Source of the DNA: Methanomassiliicoccaceae archaeon UBA421
GTDB taxonomy: Archaea > Thermoplasmatota > Thermoplasmata > Methanomassiliicoccales > Methanomethylophilaceae
NCBI GenBank assembly: GCA_002498365.1
Contig: DAHB01000003.1
Coordinates: 186,001 to 250,000 of the forward strand
DNA length: 64,000 nucleotides
Direction: 5' to 3'
Shown: positions 56,328-64,000 of the stretch, one piece after another
How positions within the stretch are numbered: the stretch's first letter is position 1
How the letters are laid out: every line of letters begins with the position of its first letter
Made by a program: the position numbers and the translations under genes
The notes under the pieces: model-generated
The model's input: only the letters and a program-made list of their open reading frames with translations
What the model was told of the DNA's origin: nothing
The model's database searches: none

Positions 56328-58112
56328 ATGATGCCGAGGATAAGAACGGAAGATAGGGGGGAGGGCTCAGACGGGCAGGGACCGTCATACGCCCCGGAGA
56401 CCCTTAACGAATGCCCGGACCTGCCGGTCAACAGATACGGGGCGCCGGCGAGGCTGGAATCCGACACGACGGGATTCGTCTCCGATTTCGGCAGGATCGC
56501 ATTGTCCAACACGAGGACAAAGCCCACATACGCTGACTGCTGGCTCATCGGCTCTGCAGACGAACTCGACCTGATCTCGGAATACCGGCTCCCCGGGGCG
56601 AGAGTGACAATAGGCACGTCCTCCGACGGGGAGACGGAATACAACCTATCCCCGGACGAGTACACTTCCGCGGACTCGGTGAACGCATTGGTGTCCGATG
56701 TCATCGATTGCGTCCGAAGCTCCTACAGAGAGAAGGGAGGGAGGATGGACAGGCAGAGCGTCCTCAGCGAGGCGCGCGGAAGGATAATGGACCGTTCGGA
56801 CACCATCGAAGCCGTCTACGGAAGCAACAGCATAGACATAGGCAAGGTCATCGACAACCTTTGCGAGACCGTCCACAGATACACCGTGGGGCTAGGGATC
56901 TTCGACATCCTGCTCTCCGACCCCAGGCTGGAGGACATATACATCGATGCTCCCTGCGACAAGAACCGCATCCATGTGACGATGAACGGAGCGTCCGGGA
57001 TCAATTCCAATCTAAGGTGCAGGACCAACCTCATGGTGGACCGCAAGGAGATCATGAACCTGATAAACGTGCTCAAAAGGGACAGCGGCCTTCAGTTCTC
57101 GGAGTCGGAACCGGTCCTGGAGACCGACATGAAAGGCCGCGACGCAAGGGCAACGGTCATCGGTTATCCTATGAGCCCGAACGGAGAAGCGGTCTCGATA
57201 AGGAAGCATTCGACCAGGCCTTGGACCCTCACCAGGCTGATAGCCAACGGAACGCTGGACCACGAGACGGCCGGCCTCCTTTCATTCCTGGTGGACAACC
57301 GCTGCACGTTCCTTGTATGCGGGGCGAGAGGCGCCGGCAAGAGCTCGCTGCTGACAGCGCTCATGTTCGAATTCCCCGTCTCCCAGAGGATACTGACCAT
57401 CGAGGACACCATGGAACTCCCGGGCGATAAAATGAGAAGAATGGGTTACAAGGTGCAGTCGATGCTGATCAACGACAAGATCGAGGGCGACAGCCTTTCC
57501 CGCGCCGACGAAGCCCTGAGGGTGTCGCTCAGGATGGGCGAGTCCGCCATCGTGCTCGGAGAGGTCAGGGGAGAGGAGGCGAAGACCCTTTATCAGAGCA
57601 TGAGGGCGGGACGTGCCGGAAGCTCGATCATGGGGACGATACACGGGGATTCCGCCAGGTCCGTCTACGAACGGGTGGTCCATGACATGGGGATCGCTCC
57701 GGAAGCATTCATGGCCACGGACTTGCTTTTGACACTGGGTTCGGTGAGGGACAGGAGATCGGGGGACCAGAGGAGGACCCTGGGCGAGATGGTGGCGACC
57801 GGCGGACGGCCGGGGGAGTTCGTCGACATATCCGACGCGGAAGGGCTTTTCTCTTCGCCCGTCATGAGAAGGATCTCCTCTTCCTGCGGGATGGATAGGA
57901 ACGATATCCTGAACGAGATACGCTCCAGGTCCGGGATAAGAAAGATGCTGGCGGATGCCGGGGCCCGCGACGGAAGGTTCCTTGGCCCCGAATGGATAAA
58001 CACTGCGAACGACCATGTGTCCAGGAACTCCGGCAAAAATCCGAGGATACTCATAAGCTCCTTCGAAGCAAAGGTCCGCAGGGCAGAGGGGGCTGGACAG
58101 GTTGAAGAATGA
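56328..58112 (+). CDS. TadA/VirB11-like type IV pilus or secretion ATPase
   Basis: A 594-residue type II/IV secretion-system ATPase. A divergent N-terminal part of about 180 residues precedes the core: the ATPase N-terminal domain (LLSDPRLEDIYIDAPCDKNR near 200), Walker A CGARGAGKSSLLTAL near 330, the Asp box TIEDTMEL near 352, Walker B-like VLGEVRGEEAKTLYQSMRAG near 410 and the His box GTIHGDSARSVYERVVHDMG. It powers assembly of pili or archaella-like filaments. It overlaps the membrane-platform gene downstream by 11 bases. Confidence 0.93.
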   Translation: MMPRIRTEDRGEGSDGQGPSYAPETLNECPDLPVNRYGAPARLESDTTGFVSDFGRIALSNTRTKPTYADCWLIGSADELDLISEYRLPGARVTIGTSSDGETEYNLSPDEYTSADSVNALVSDVIDCVRSSYREKGGRMDRQSVLSEARGRIMDRSDTIEAVYGSNSIDIGKVIDNLCETVHRYTVGLGIFDILLSDPRLEDIYIDAPCDKNRIHVTMNGASGINSNLRCRTNLMVDRKEIMNLINVLKRDSGLQFSESEPVLETDMKGRDARATVIGYPMSPNGEAVSIRKHSTRPWTLTRLIANGTLDHETAGLLSFLVDNRCTFLVCGARGAGKSSLLTALMFEFPVSQRILTIEDTMELPGDKMRRMGYKVQSMLINDKIEGDSLSRADEALRVSLRMGESAIVLGEVRGEEAKTLYQSMRAGRAGSSIMGTIHGDSARSVYERVVHDMGIAPEAFMATDLLLTLGSVRDRRSGDQRRTLGEMVATGGRPGEFVDISDAEGLFSSPVMRRISSSCGMDRNDILNEIRSRSGIRKMLADAGARDGRFLGPEWINTANDHVSRNSGKNPRILISSFEAKVRRAEGAGQVEE

Positions 58113-59496
58113 AAAGAAGGATTACAAACGGCTTATCGGCGAGGGTCCGACCGCAGTCGGCATGATGTCCGTCGTCATCGAATCCGGAGGGTCGCTGGAT
58201 TCGGCGGTCAGGGAGGTGGCTTCCAAAGGTCCAGGGAACGCCGGGAAAGCGTTCTCCGCGATCGTGCATGACGCCGACGTCAGGGGAAGCCCTGACATAA
58301 GGTCCGGACTGAGGTCCCTGACGTCCGTTCTCCCGAAAGAGCTGGCGTTCTTCAGGCGTTCGGTCCACATGCTGATGGCAGCATCGGAGATGGCTTCGGG
58401 CCCCGAAAAAACAAGGATCCTGAAAGATGCCACCGACACATCCATAAACGGCCTGAGGGAGACGGGCGAGGCCTACGGCTCTTCTCTTTCGAACCCTTGC
58501 ATGGCCATATTCGGCCTGGGCATCATGGTCCCCATGATCCTTATGTCGATACTCCCGATACTTCAGATGGGCGGGATGTTCAGCGAGTCGATGGGGTTGG
58601 GTCCGGTAGTCGTGACGACCCTGGTGATCGTACCGGCATGCGTCCTCTGCGTCACCCTTTCGATCAGAAAGAAGGACCCTTTTGCGACGGGGAGGGGAGA
58701 CAGGGAATGGAGGTCCCTTTCACCGTTGATATCCTCCGTGCCGCTGGCACTTATCGGCTGGAATTTCACGGGGGACATCGTGCAGACCTTTGTTTTTTCG
58801 GCGGCCCCCGCATGCGCGCTGACCTTCGCCGTGCTTCACCCGTCTCAAAAAAGGGAGAGGGACCGCGCCGATAAAGAACGATTTCTGAAAGATTCGGTAT
58901 TTGAACTGGGCAACCGCCTGATATCGGGCGAGAACTTCGAGAACGCGGCGGCGGGAGCCTTGGACACAAGGAAGGAGACCTCGCCCATCGCCGACCTGTT
59001 CAGAAAAGAGGCGGTCCTCTGCAGGGGGGACGTCCGTTCGGCGATAATGTCGGCCATTGGCGGAACATCCCGGGTGGCGTCAGACGCATACTGCGAGGTT
59101 TACGACGCATCGCGGAGGGACGTCGGGGAAGCAGGAAGGCTCGCCATATCCATCGGAAGGCAGATGCAGGACCAGGAGGCGGTGAACAAGGGCATATCGA
59201 ACAAGCTGAAAAGCGTCTTTGACATGATGACCGCCACCGCGGCCGTGTTCGCGCCCATGGTCCTGGGGCTGTCGGTCGCGATGCTGAAGCCCCTTTCCGA
59301 GATATCGGATGCGGCGGACCTTACCGGGACGTCGGCGGTCATCGCAGTATACCTGGCGGAACTATGCGCTCTGATGGCCTTCCTGACCGCGGCGCACAAG
59401 GGAGGATGTGGCGTCAGCAACATGGTCTACAGGTTCTCCATGATGCTTCCCCTGTCGATGGCCGTCTTATATGCGTGCATGTCGTTCTCCCTCTAA
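58102..59496 (+). CDS. Type II secretion F / TadC-FlaJ-like membrane platform protein
   Basis: A 464-residue membrane protein with two F-type modules. Helices cluster near residues 133-152 (MAIFGLGIMVPMILMSILPI) and 172-190, then 205-245, with a final group near 370-460 (VFAPMVLGLSVAMLKPL). Soluble helical segments between them include SGENFENAAAGALDTRKE and RDVGEAGRLAISIGRQMQDQ, which resemble the GspF/TadC-type repeated domain. The start is TTG 58102, overlapping the ATPase stop by 11 bases. It anchors the pilus ATPase in the membrane. Confidence 0.9.
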   Translation: MKNEKKDYKRLIGEGPTAVGMMSVVIESGGSLDSAVREVASKGPGNAGKAFSAIVHDADVRGSPDIRSGLRSLTSVLPKELAFFRRSVHMLMAASEMASGPEKTRILKDATDTSINGLRETGEAYGSSLSNPCMAIFGLGIMVPMILMSILPILQMGGMFSESMGLGPVVVTTLVIVPACVLCVTLSIRKKDPFATGRGDREWRSLSPLISSVPLALIGWNFTGDIVQTFVFSAAPACALTFAVLHPSQKRERDRADKERFLKDSVFELGNRLISGENFENAAAGALDTRKETSPIADLFRKEAVLCRGDVRSAIMSAIGGTSRVASDAYCEVYDASRRDVGEAGRLAISIGRQMQDQEAVNKGISNKLKSVFDMMTATAAVFAPMVLGLSVAMLKPLSEISDAADLTGTSAVIAVYLAELCALMAFLTAAHKGGCGVSNMVYRFSMMLPLSMAVLYACMSFSL

Positions 59497-59511
59497 ACCA
59501 TTTAAGCATTT

Positions 59512-59518
59512 TTTATAT
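59512..59518 (+). promoter_or_regulatory. TATA box for the DUF2085 gene
   Basis: TTTATAT is centred about 24 bases before the ATG at 59539, the distance expected for a leaderless archaeal message. Confidence 0.55.
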
Positions 59519-59538
59519 CGAACGGCCATCCGGTGCCT

Positions 59539-60045
59539 ATGAGGGCGGGCACTCCGGGAATTTTGATCGCGGCGTTTCTATTTACTGTCCTGGCACTTAT
59601 CGCCGCCGTACCTATGGCATACCCCGCGGGGACTTTCGTGTCCCTTGACGGCACAACGGGCGTCATGGACCACGGCTGGAGCGCCGGACAGTTCATATAT
59701 GCCTTGGGGGACATGTTCTGCCACCAGCAGACGGAAAGGAGCTTCATGGTCAACGGTTCTCAGACCGCGTTCTGCGCCAGGGACATCGGCCTTATCGCGG
59801 GATGCGCGTCAGGGCTCCTCCTCACATACGGTCATGCCGGTAAGCGTCCGTTCACCGAACGGAAGACCATGTACGCCGGATCCATACTGATATCCGTGAT
59901 GGCGGCCGAATGGGCCGCAGGTGCAGTCCTCGGTTACGACTGGGACATTCTAAGGTTCGCCGCTGGCATCATCGGGGGGGCGGGCATCGCAATGGTGATA
60001 CAGAACATCGCGTCGGAGCCGTGGAAGGGTGAGGGAGAGAGCTGA
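59539..60045 (+). CDS. DUF2085 membrane protein
   Basis: A 168-residue membrane protein with about four helices. It carries the DUF2085 signature: CHQQTERSFMVNGSQTAFCA then RDIGLIAG (CHQ...R-S-F...CaRdxGxxxG) near residue 60. The function is unknown. ATG 59539 fits a leaderless start from the TATA box at 59512; a GTG at 59533 is the alternative. It is on the same strand as the pilus genes but has its own promoter. Confidence 0.85.
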   Translation: MRAGTPGILIAAFLFTVLALIAAVPMAYPAGTFVSLDGTTGVMDHGWSAGQFIYALGDMFCHQQTERSFMVNGSQTAFCARDIGLIAGCASGLLLTYGHAGKRPFTERKTMYAGSILISVMAAEWAAGAVLGYDWDILRFAAGIIGGAGIAMVIQNIASEPWKGEGES

Positions 60046-60156
60046 GGCTCAACGCGGGCCTGTCTGAATTCTCGATTTGAGGAGCACGTTTCAATACAGT
60101 GCGGCTAAGAACAGGTCTTATCGCTTCTCCCTCGCTGGAATATCGTCTTCGCAGTA

Positions 60157-62394
60157 TTAATCACACTTGGTCCATCCGCAGGCCTTGCATACGTTGCATC
60201 CGCCCTGGAACTCGAGCTCGGAACCGCACTTCGGACAGGGGTTTATGACCTTCCTCGCCGACTCCGGAGGGATGTTCTCGATGCCGTTGACCTCTATCTG
60301 CATCTCCTTCCACATGTCCAAGAGGGCGTATCCAACCGCCATGGGGCAGCACGATCCCTTGCTGGTGTCATGCTTGGTGAACGTCCTAACAGTGTAAGAG
60401 GGACACGAGCCGCAGCTCTTGAGCTGGTCCACTATAGAGTAAACGTCGCATCCGCTCCTGGCGGCCAGGGATATCATCCTCGAGAGGCCTATCATGAAGT
60501 TGTTGCATCCGCCGGTGGAGCCTTTGTTGAGATAAGCTTCCACGAGTTCGCCGGTCTCCGGGTCGAAGAACGCAGTACAATGGAGGCTTCCGCAGCCGGT
60601 CATTAGCTTTCTCTTCTTGCCAACGACGTTGTCTCCGACCTCGAGTACGGAACCGCGCCTCTTCTTCTCGGCCTCCTCTTCCTCCATTTCCTTCTTTTTC
60701 TTTTCTTCCGTCTCTTTCGGGGTGAGTATGCTGTCGCGCTTGCATCCGTCCCTGAAGACCGTCACACCTTTGCAGCCCTTCTCCCAGGCGTATAGATACA
60801 GGCCTTCGATGTCGGATTCGGGGAAGTCCGTGTGAAGATTTACCGTAGAGCTTATCGAGGCGTCGATGTGCTTCTGCCAGGTGGCCTGCATTTCTATGCG
60901 TTGCCTGTAATCCAGAACCTGGGCGTTGGTGAAGTAGTCAGGCAGTTCGGAATCGTCCAGGTAGCCGCGCTCCTCCATGAACTCCTTGACCACAGGGGTA
61001 TAGACCTTGTAGTATTCGTCCTTGTTCGAAAGAGAAACGGTCCTGCGCTCGTAATAGTTGGCGAATATGGGCTCTATCCCGCCGGATATCCCCAGCATGG
61101 TGGAGAGGGTGCCCGTAGGTGCTATGGTCAGCAGCTGCGAGTTCCTGATCCCGTACATGGCGACGAGGTCCCTGGTCTCCTGGGTAGTGTTCTCCATGAA
61201 GTACGGGGAGGACAGGACCTGCTCGATGACGCACTTGGGGAACATCCCATCCTCCGAGGCCATCAGGGCCGATTCCCGGATCGCCGCATCGGCCATGATG
61301 AACGCAAGCCTGTCGCAGAACTCCACCGCCTCCTCGGACCCGTACCTGAGCCTGAGCCTTATGAGCATGTCAGCGAGGCCCATTATGCCCAGGCCGATCT
61401 GCCTCCAGTCCCTGACGGACTCCTTCTGCTCCTGGAGCGGGTGGAGCGGGAGGCCTTCGTCCAGGACTTCGTTGAGGCCGCGGACGCATATGCCGACCGC
61501 ATCTCTGAACTCGTCCTCCATGAACAGCCCTTCTTTGACAAAGGCCGCAAGGTTTATGCTTCCCAGGAGGCAGCTCCCGCCCGCCGGAAGGGGCTCTTCG
61601 GCGCAGGGGTTGGTCCCGGCATACGAGTAGTCAGGGAACTCGCTCAGCAGGTTCCAGTCCGATATCCGGTCCCAGAACAAGCATCCCGGCTCTCCGTAGT
61701 CCCAGTTGGCGCTGCAGAGTTTCTTGAAGAACGCGTTGGCGTCTATCTCTTTGGCGACCGTCCCTCCGGTCTCCGGCCTCGTGAATTTTTGCACATAGCC
61801 GCTGTGGTCCCTGACCGCACGCATGAACTCGTCCGTCATACGTATCGACATGTTGGCCTTCGTTACGCGTTCGAGGTCTGTCTTCACGCCCATGAACTCC
61901 TCCATGTCCGGATGTTCGCAGGATATCGACAGCATGAGGGCCCCGCGGCGTCCGCGCTGCCCGATGAGGCCCGTGACCATTGAATAGAGGTCGGTGAAGG
62001 ACACGGACCCGGAGGTCTCGGATGCCGTGTTGTTGATCTTCGCGCCCCTCGGCGCCAGTTTGGAAAGGTCTATGCCTGCGCCCCCGCCGTAGCTGAAGGT
62101 TCGGGCCAGCTTTCCCGCGGTCTCGAATATGGATTCGATGGAATCTTCCGGAGGGGTCAGGACGTAGCAGTTGGAATAGGTGACCTTGATGCCCGTCTTG
62201 TGCAGGCCGCGGTTGGCGAGGATCCTACCTCCGAAAAGGAATTTCTTCTCCGCAACCATCCTGCGGATATCCTTGTTGCCTTCGGAAATGCGATCGAGCC
62301 ACATGTCGAAAGATTCTCCGCTGTGGCAGTATTTCTTCTGCCAGATGTCGATCCCCAGCTGATTATCCCTTCCGAGCCAATCCTCGATCTCCAT
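60157..62394 (-). CDS. nrdJ: Adenosylcobalamin-dependent (class II) ribonucleotide reductase
   Basis: A 745-residue class II RNR. The N-terminal part has FLFGGRILANRGLHKTGIKV, the active-site loop includes YAGTNPCAEEPLPAGGSCLL near residue 283 and APTGTLSTMLGISGGIEPIF near 435, and the C-terminus ends with a zinc ribbon (CPKCGSELEFQGGCNVCKAC, then GWTKCD). A Glu/Lys-rich charged linker lies near residues 565-590. It reduces ribonucleotides with a cobalamin radical, independent of oxygen. TATA on the minus strand is CGATATTAACC at 62438-62428. Confidence 0.96.
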   Translation of the reverse strand: MEIEDWLGRDNQLGIDIWQKKYCHSGESFDMWLDRISEGNKDIRRMVAEKKFLFGGRILANRGLHKTGIKVTYSNCYVLTPPEDSIESIFETAGKLARTFSYGGGAGIDLSKLAPRGAKINNTASETSGSVSFTDLYSMVTGLIGQRGRRGALMLSISCEHPDMEEFMGVKTDLERVTKANMSIRMTDEFMRAVRDHSGYVQKFTRPETGGTVAKEIDANAFFKKLCSANWDYGEPGCLFWDRISDWNLLSEFPDYSYAGTNPCAEEPLPAGGSCLLGSINLAAFVKEGLFMEDEFRDAVGICVRGLNEVLDEGLPLHPLQEQKESVRDWRQIGLGIMGLADMLIRLRLRYGSEEAVEFCDRLAFIMADAAIRESALMASEDGMFPKCVIEQVLSSPYFMENTTQETRDLVAMYGIRNSQLLTIAPTGTLSTMLGISGGIEPIFANYYERRTVSLSNKDEYYKVYTPVVKEFMEERGYLDDSELPDYFTNAQVLDYRQRIEMQATWQKHIDASISSTVNLHTDFPESDIEGLYLYAWEKGCKGVTVFRDGCKRDSILTPKETEEKKKKEMEEEEAEKKRRGSVLEVGDNVVGKKRKLMTGCGSLHCTAFFDPETGELVEAYLNKGSTGGCNNFMIGLSRMISLAARSGCDVYSIVDQLKSCGSCPSYTVRTFTKHDTSKGSCCPMAVGYALLDMWKEMQIEVNGIENIPPESARKVINPCPKCGSELEFQGGCNVCKACGWTKCD

Positions 62395-63033
62395 GATACA
62401 GTTTCTCCGTCCGCGGTGATGCCCTATAGGTTAATATCGATTTGCTAGCACACCGTTTTGAACATAAATACGCAATAAATTGTAACCTTCCACAGGGAAA
62501 AACGGAAAGAAAGGATTTTAAATCTATGTTCCAGGTCCTTGTTCGGACGGATTCCGGTTCGGACACTGCTGCAGGGAAGCCCTGCGAGCCCGGTCCCCGA
62601 CAGGCGTACGGAGATGGGGCTTCCGCCGATCGCATGCACCGCCTGTTCAGCCGCATTCCTGGAGCTTGTCGCTCCCGGGACGGCCGGGGCGAAGAACATG
62701 GGGAAAAATCTCACGGCGATCGCACCGGCCATGGTCATGGCGTACGGGCACAGACCGATGGGGCCGTGGCGCCGGATATTACGGCCGCGACGAGCCCCTC
62801 AGGGACCGGCACGATGGTGCCTGCCCTCTCCGGAATATGCGCTTTCTATTCCCCGGACCCCGTACGATGGCTTCTTTATCCGTTGCCGAACGCCCGCGGC
62901 AGGGGAGGGTCTGCGGCCTCGGGCCAAATATTCGGTTCGAGGCTGAAATGAAAACATATATAATCAACGAAAGTATGGGTGTCAGTAAGCCCGGTGCGGC
63001 TGATTCTTATATTACAAATCTGAGGTAAAACAA
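62395..63033. other. Long intergenic stretch with possible decayed coding sequence
   Basis: A 639-base gap. Three overlapping plus-strand frames are open (62442-62951, 62539-62946, 62666-63028), but none has a ribosome-binding site, a promoter at the right distance or a domain I know. The part 62613-62744 reads as plausible protein (MGLPPIACTACSAAFLELVA, later MGKNLTAIAPAMVMAYGH) and then seems to continue in another frame (TMVPALSGICAFYSPDPVRW), as a decayed membrane protein gene would. The right end holds two TATA-like elements for psmB (ACATATATAAT about 62952, TTCTTATATTAC about 63005). Confidence 0.4.
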
Positions 63034-63669
63034 ATGGCAGGGGATGAAATTCTTAAGACAGGTACAACCACGATCGGCCTAAAACTGAAGGACGGCGTTA
63101 TACTGGCCACCGATCAGAGGGCGACGATGGGGAACTTGATCGCTAACAGCGATGTTAGGAAGGTCTACCCTCTGTCGGACAACATAGGAATGACCATTGC
63201 GGGCTCCGTCGGGGACGCGCAGCTGATGGTCAGGTACATGACGGCGGAGATCGCGCTGTATTCCATGAAGAAGGGCACTCAGATCTCGGTCAGATCGGCC
63301 GCAACCCTTGTTTCAAACGTCATACGCCAGGGATTCTACCTCGGACTCATAGTCGGCGGCTACGACCCCTCGGGCGGCCACGTCTACAGCATCGACGGCG
63401 CCGGAGGATACCTGGAGGACAAATACATGTCCGTCGGTTCAGGCTCGGTCTTCGCGCTGGGTTCCCTCGAGGGCTCGTTCAAGGACGGCATGACCAAGGA
63501 CGAGGGCATGGACGTCGCCATAACCGCCCTCAACTCCTCGAGGAGGAGGGACACGTTCAGCGGCGATGGCTTTATGATGGCGTACATCGATAAGGACGGT
63601 TATCAGGAGATTCCGCAGTCCGAGATCGTCGAGCGTTGCGAGAAGCTCGGGTTCCGCTACCCGAATTAA
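63034..63669 (+). CDS. psmB: Proteasome beta subunit
   Basis: A 211-residue catalytic subunit of the archaeal 20S proteasome. A short propeptide (MAGDEILKTG) precedes the catalytic Thr of TTTIGLKLKDGVILATDQRA; Asp and Lys of the active site are in ATDQRAT and DVRKVYPL. SVGSGSVFALGSLE is the conserved late motif. It is next to aCPSF1, as in many archaea. Confidence 0.96.
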   Translation: MAGDEILKTGTTTIGLKLKDGVILATDQRATMGNLIANSDVRKVYPLSDNIGMTIAGSVGDAQLMVRYMTAEIALYSMKKGTQISVRSAATLVSNVIRQGFYLGLIVGGYDPSGGHVYSIDGAGGYLEDKYMSVGSGSVFALGSLEGSFKDGMTKDEGMDVAITALNSSRRRDTFSGDGFMMAYIDKDGYQEIPQSEIVERCEKLGFRYPN

Positions 63670-63752
63670 ACCGGTTTCAAAACCTTTAATTTTTAACAAT
63701 TTAGAATATAACAGGCGTCGTTGTTTTCTATCGGCGCCTTGGCAGGATTCAA

Positions 63753-64000
63753 ATGAACGCAGACAGGCTGTTCGACAGCCTAAGGGAAGAGGTCACCCGG
63801 CTTGCGCCGGAGAACCTCGAAATATCCTCAATCGAATTCGAGGGGCCCTTGGTTGTCGTCTATACAAAAGAGTACGACAAGGTATCAGGCAACAACAAGG
63901 CCGCGAGGGATCTAGCGCAGAGCCTACACAAAAGAGTGGACATCAGGCCGGACCCATCAACGCTGGGCGACCCATCTGTGGTGGAGGGAAAGCTCCGCTC
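63753..64000 (+). CDS. aCPSF1 / FttA-type beta-CASP ribonuclease (partial)
   Basis: Only the first 82 residues are in the window; the gene continues off the right edge. The visible part matches the N-terminal KH domain of archaeal CPSF1, with LEISSIEFEGPLVVVYTKEY and LAQSLHKRVDIRPDPSTLGD. The full protein would carry a metallo-beta-lactamase/beta-CASP nuclease used in transcription termination and RNA 3'-end processing. It lies 83 bases after psmB, a common archaeal pairing. Confidence 0.88.
   Translation, partial: MNADRLFDSLREEVTRLAPENLEISSIEFEGPLVVVYTKEYDKVSGNNKAARDLAQSLHKRVDIRPDPSTLGDPSVVEGKLR

Noticed and set aside
62444..62451. TAGCAC sequence upstream of nrdJ as another copy of the shared palindrome
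   Set aside because: The left arm is missing at the required distance.
62442..62951. A 169-codon plus-strand frame upstream of psmB
   Set aside because: Low-complexity Arg/Gly/Ser/Pro composition, no start signals, and two other frames are equally open. Reported only as a possible decayed gene region.
1..64000. CRISPR arrays, insertion sequences, prophage or rRNA genes
   Set aside because: I saw no regularly spaced repeats, transposase or integrase genes, or rRNA sequences.

Overview
The window is from an archaeon, most likely a methanogen of the order Methanomassiliicoccales (class Thermoplasmata). This is inferred from gene content; no 16S gene is present. Archaeal markers: replication factor C large subunit, aIF6, ribosomal proteins L31e, L39e and S19e, a PDCD5-like protein, proteasome beta next to aCPSF1, an archaeal 7S SRP RNA, Taw1, MptE, archaeal-type phosphoglycerate mutase and archaeal LeuRS. 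A PurM-like protein resembling methanogenesis marker 2 supports a methanogen. Almost every complete gene ends in TGA or TAA. The one clear TAG stop (an HxlR regulator) has a TGA two codons later, which fits a genome where TAG can be read as pyrrolysine, though no pyl genes are visible. The DNA is GC-rich, gene-dense and free of IS elements and CRISPR arrays.

Layout. 1-5440: truncated secreted protein, pyridoxal kinase-GNAT fusion, TPR-like protein and XPD/DinG-type helicase. 5441-6083: AT-rich gap. 6084-11246: BASS-type transporter, tRNA-Ser, nitroreductase, SfsA, HprK-like kinase, then HxlR with flavin/flavodoxin proteins and a decayed flavodoxin copy. 11247-14952: Taw1, RfcL (start codon apparently ACG), zinc-ribbon membrane protein and ABC ATPase, all leftward and tightly packed. 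15046-18604: aldo/keto-reductase-like protein, a Na+/solute symporter with a 44-residue partner, MazG-like pyrophosphohydrolase and SRP RNA. 18605-27743: marker-2-like protein, a winged-helix candidate regulator divergent from class III RNR (nrdD), CorA, site-2 protease, MptE, DUF373 protein and an MBL hydrolase. 27744-29635: the S19e-PDCD5-L39e-L31e-aIF6 operon. 30583-35745: a phosphate-uptake locus with PstB, a fused PstC-PstA, a PstS whose halves are circularly permuted, and a divergent AbrB-PhoU regulator. 35783-40576: UbiX, LeuRS, an RHH regulator and a short FtsZ-like protein. 40652-48612: IorA/IorB, tRNA-Leu, ferredoxin and flavoprotein genes, and two phenylacetate-CoA-ligase-type enzymes, the second in an operon with an ACT protein and a SelB-like factor lacking GTPase motifs. 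48680-52890: small enzymes and apgM. 52891-60045: type IV/Tad-like pilus parts around a U32 peptidase gene. 60157-64000: class II RNR, a gap with possible decayed coding sequence, psmB and the start of aCPSF1.

How genes fit together. IorAB plus two aryl-CoA ligases suggest interconversion of aryl acids, aryl-CoA and aryl-pyruvates, used in methanogens to make aromatic amino acids from scavenged aryl acids. The same 19-bp palindrome (7-bp arms, 5-bp spacer) lies at the promoters of the symporter operon (17771-17789) and the first ligase (45871-45889), 28 kb apart. This suggests one regulator controls both and that the symporter carries an aryl or related organic acid. Other regulatory structure includes repeated elements between nrdD and its divergent neighbour, a GACA array with inverted repeats around the TATA box of the RHH gene, and ATGTAC repeats between pstS and phoU.
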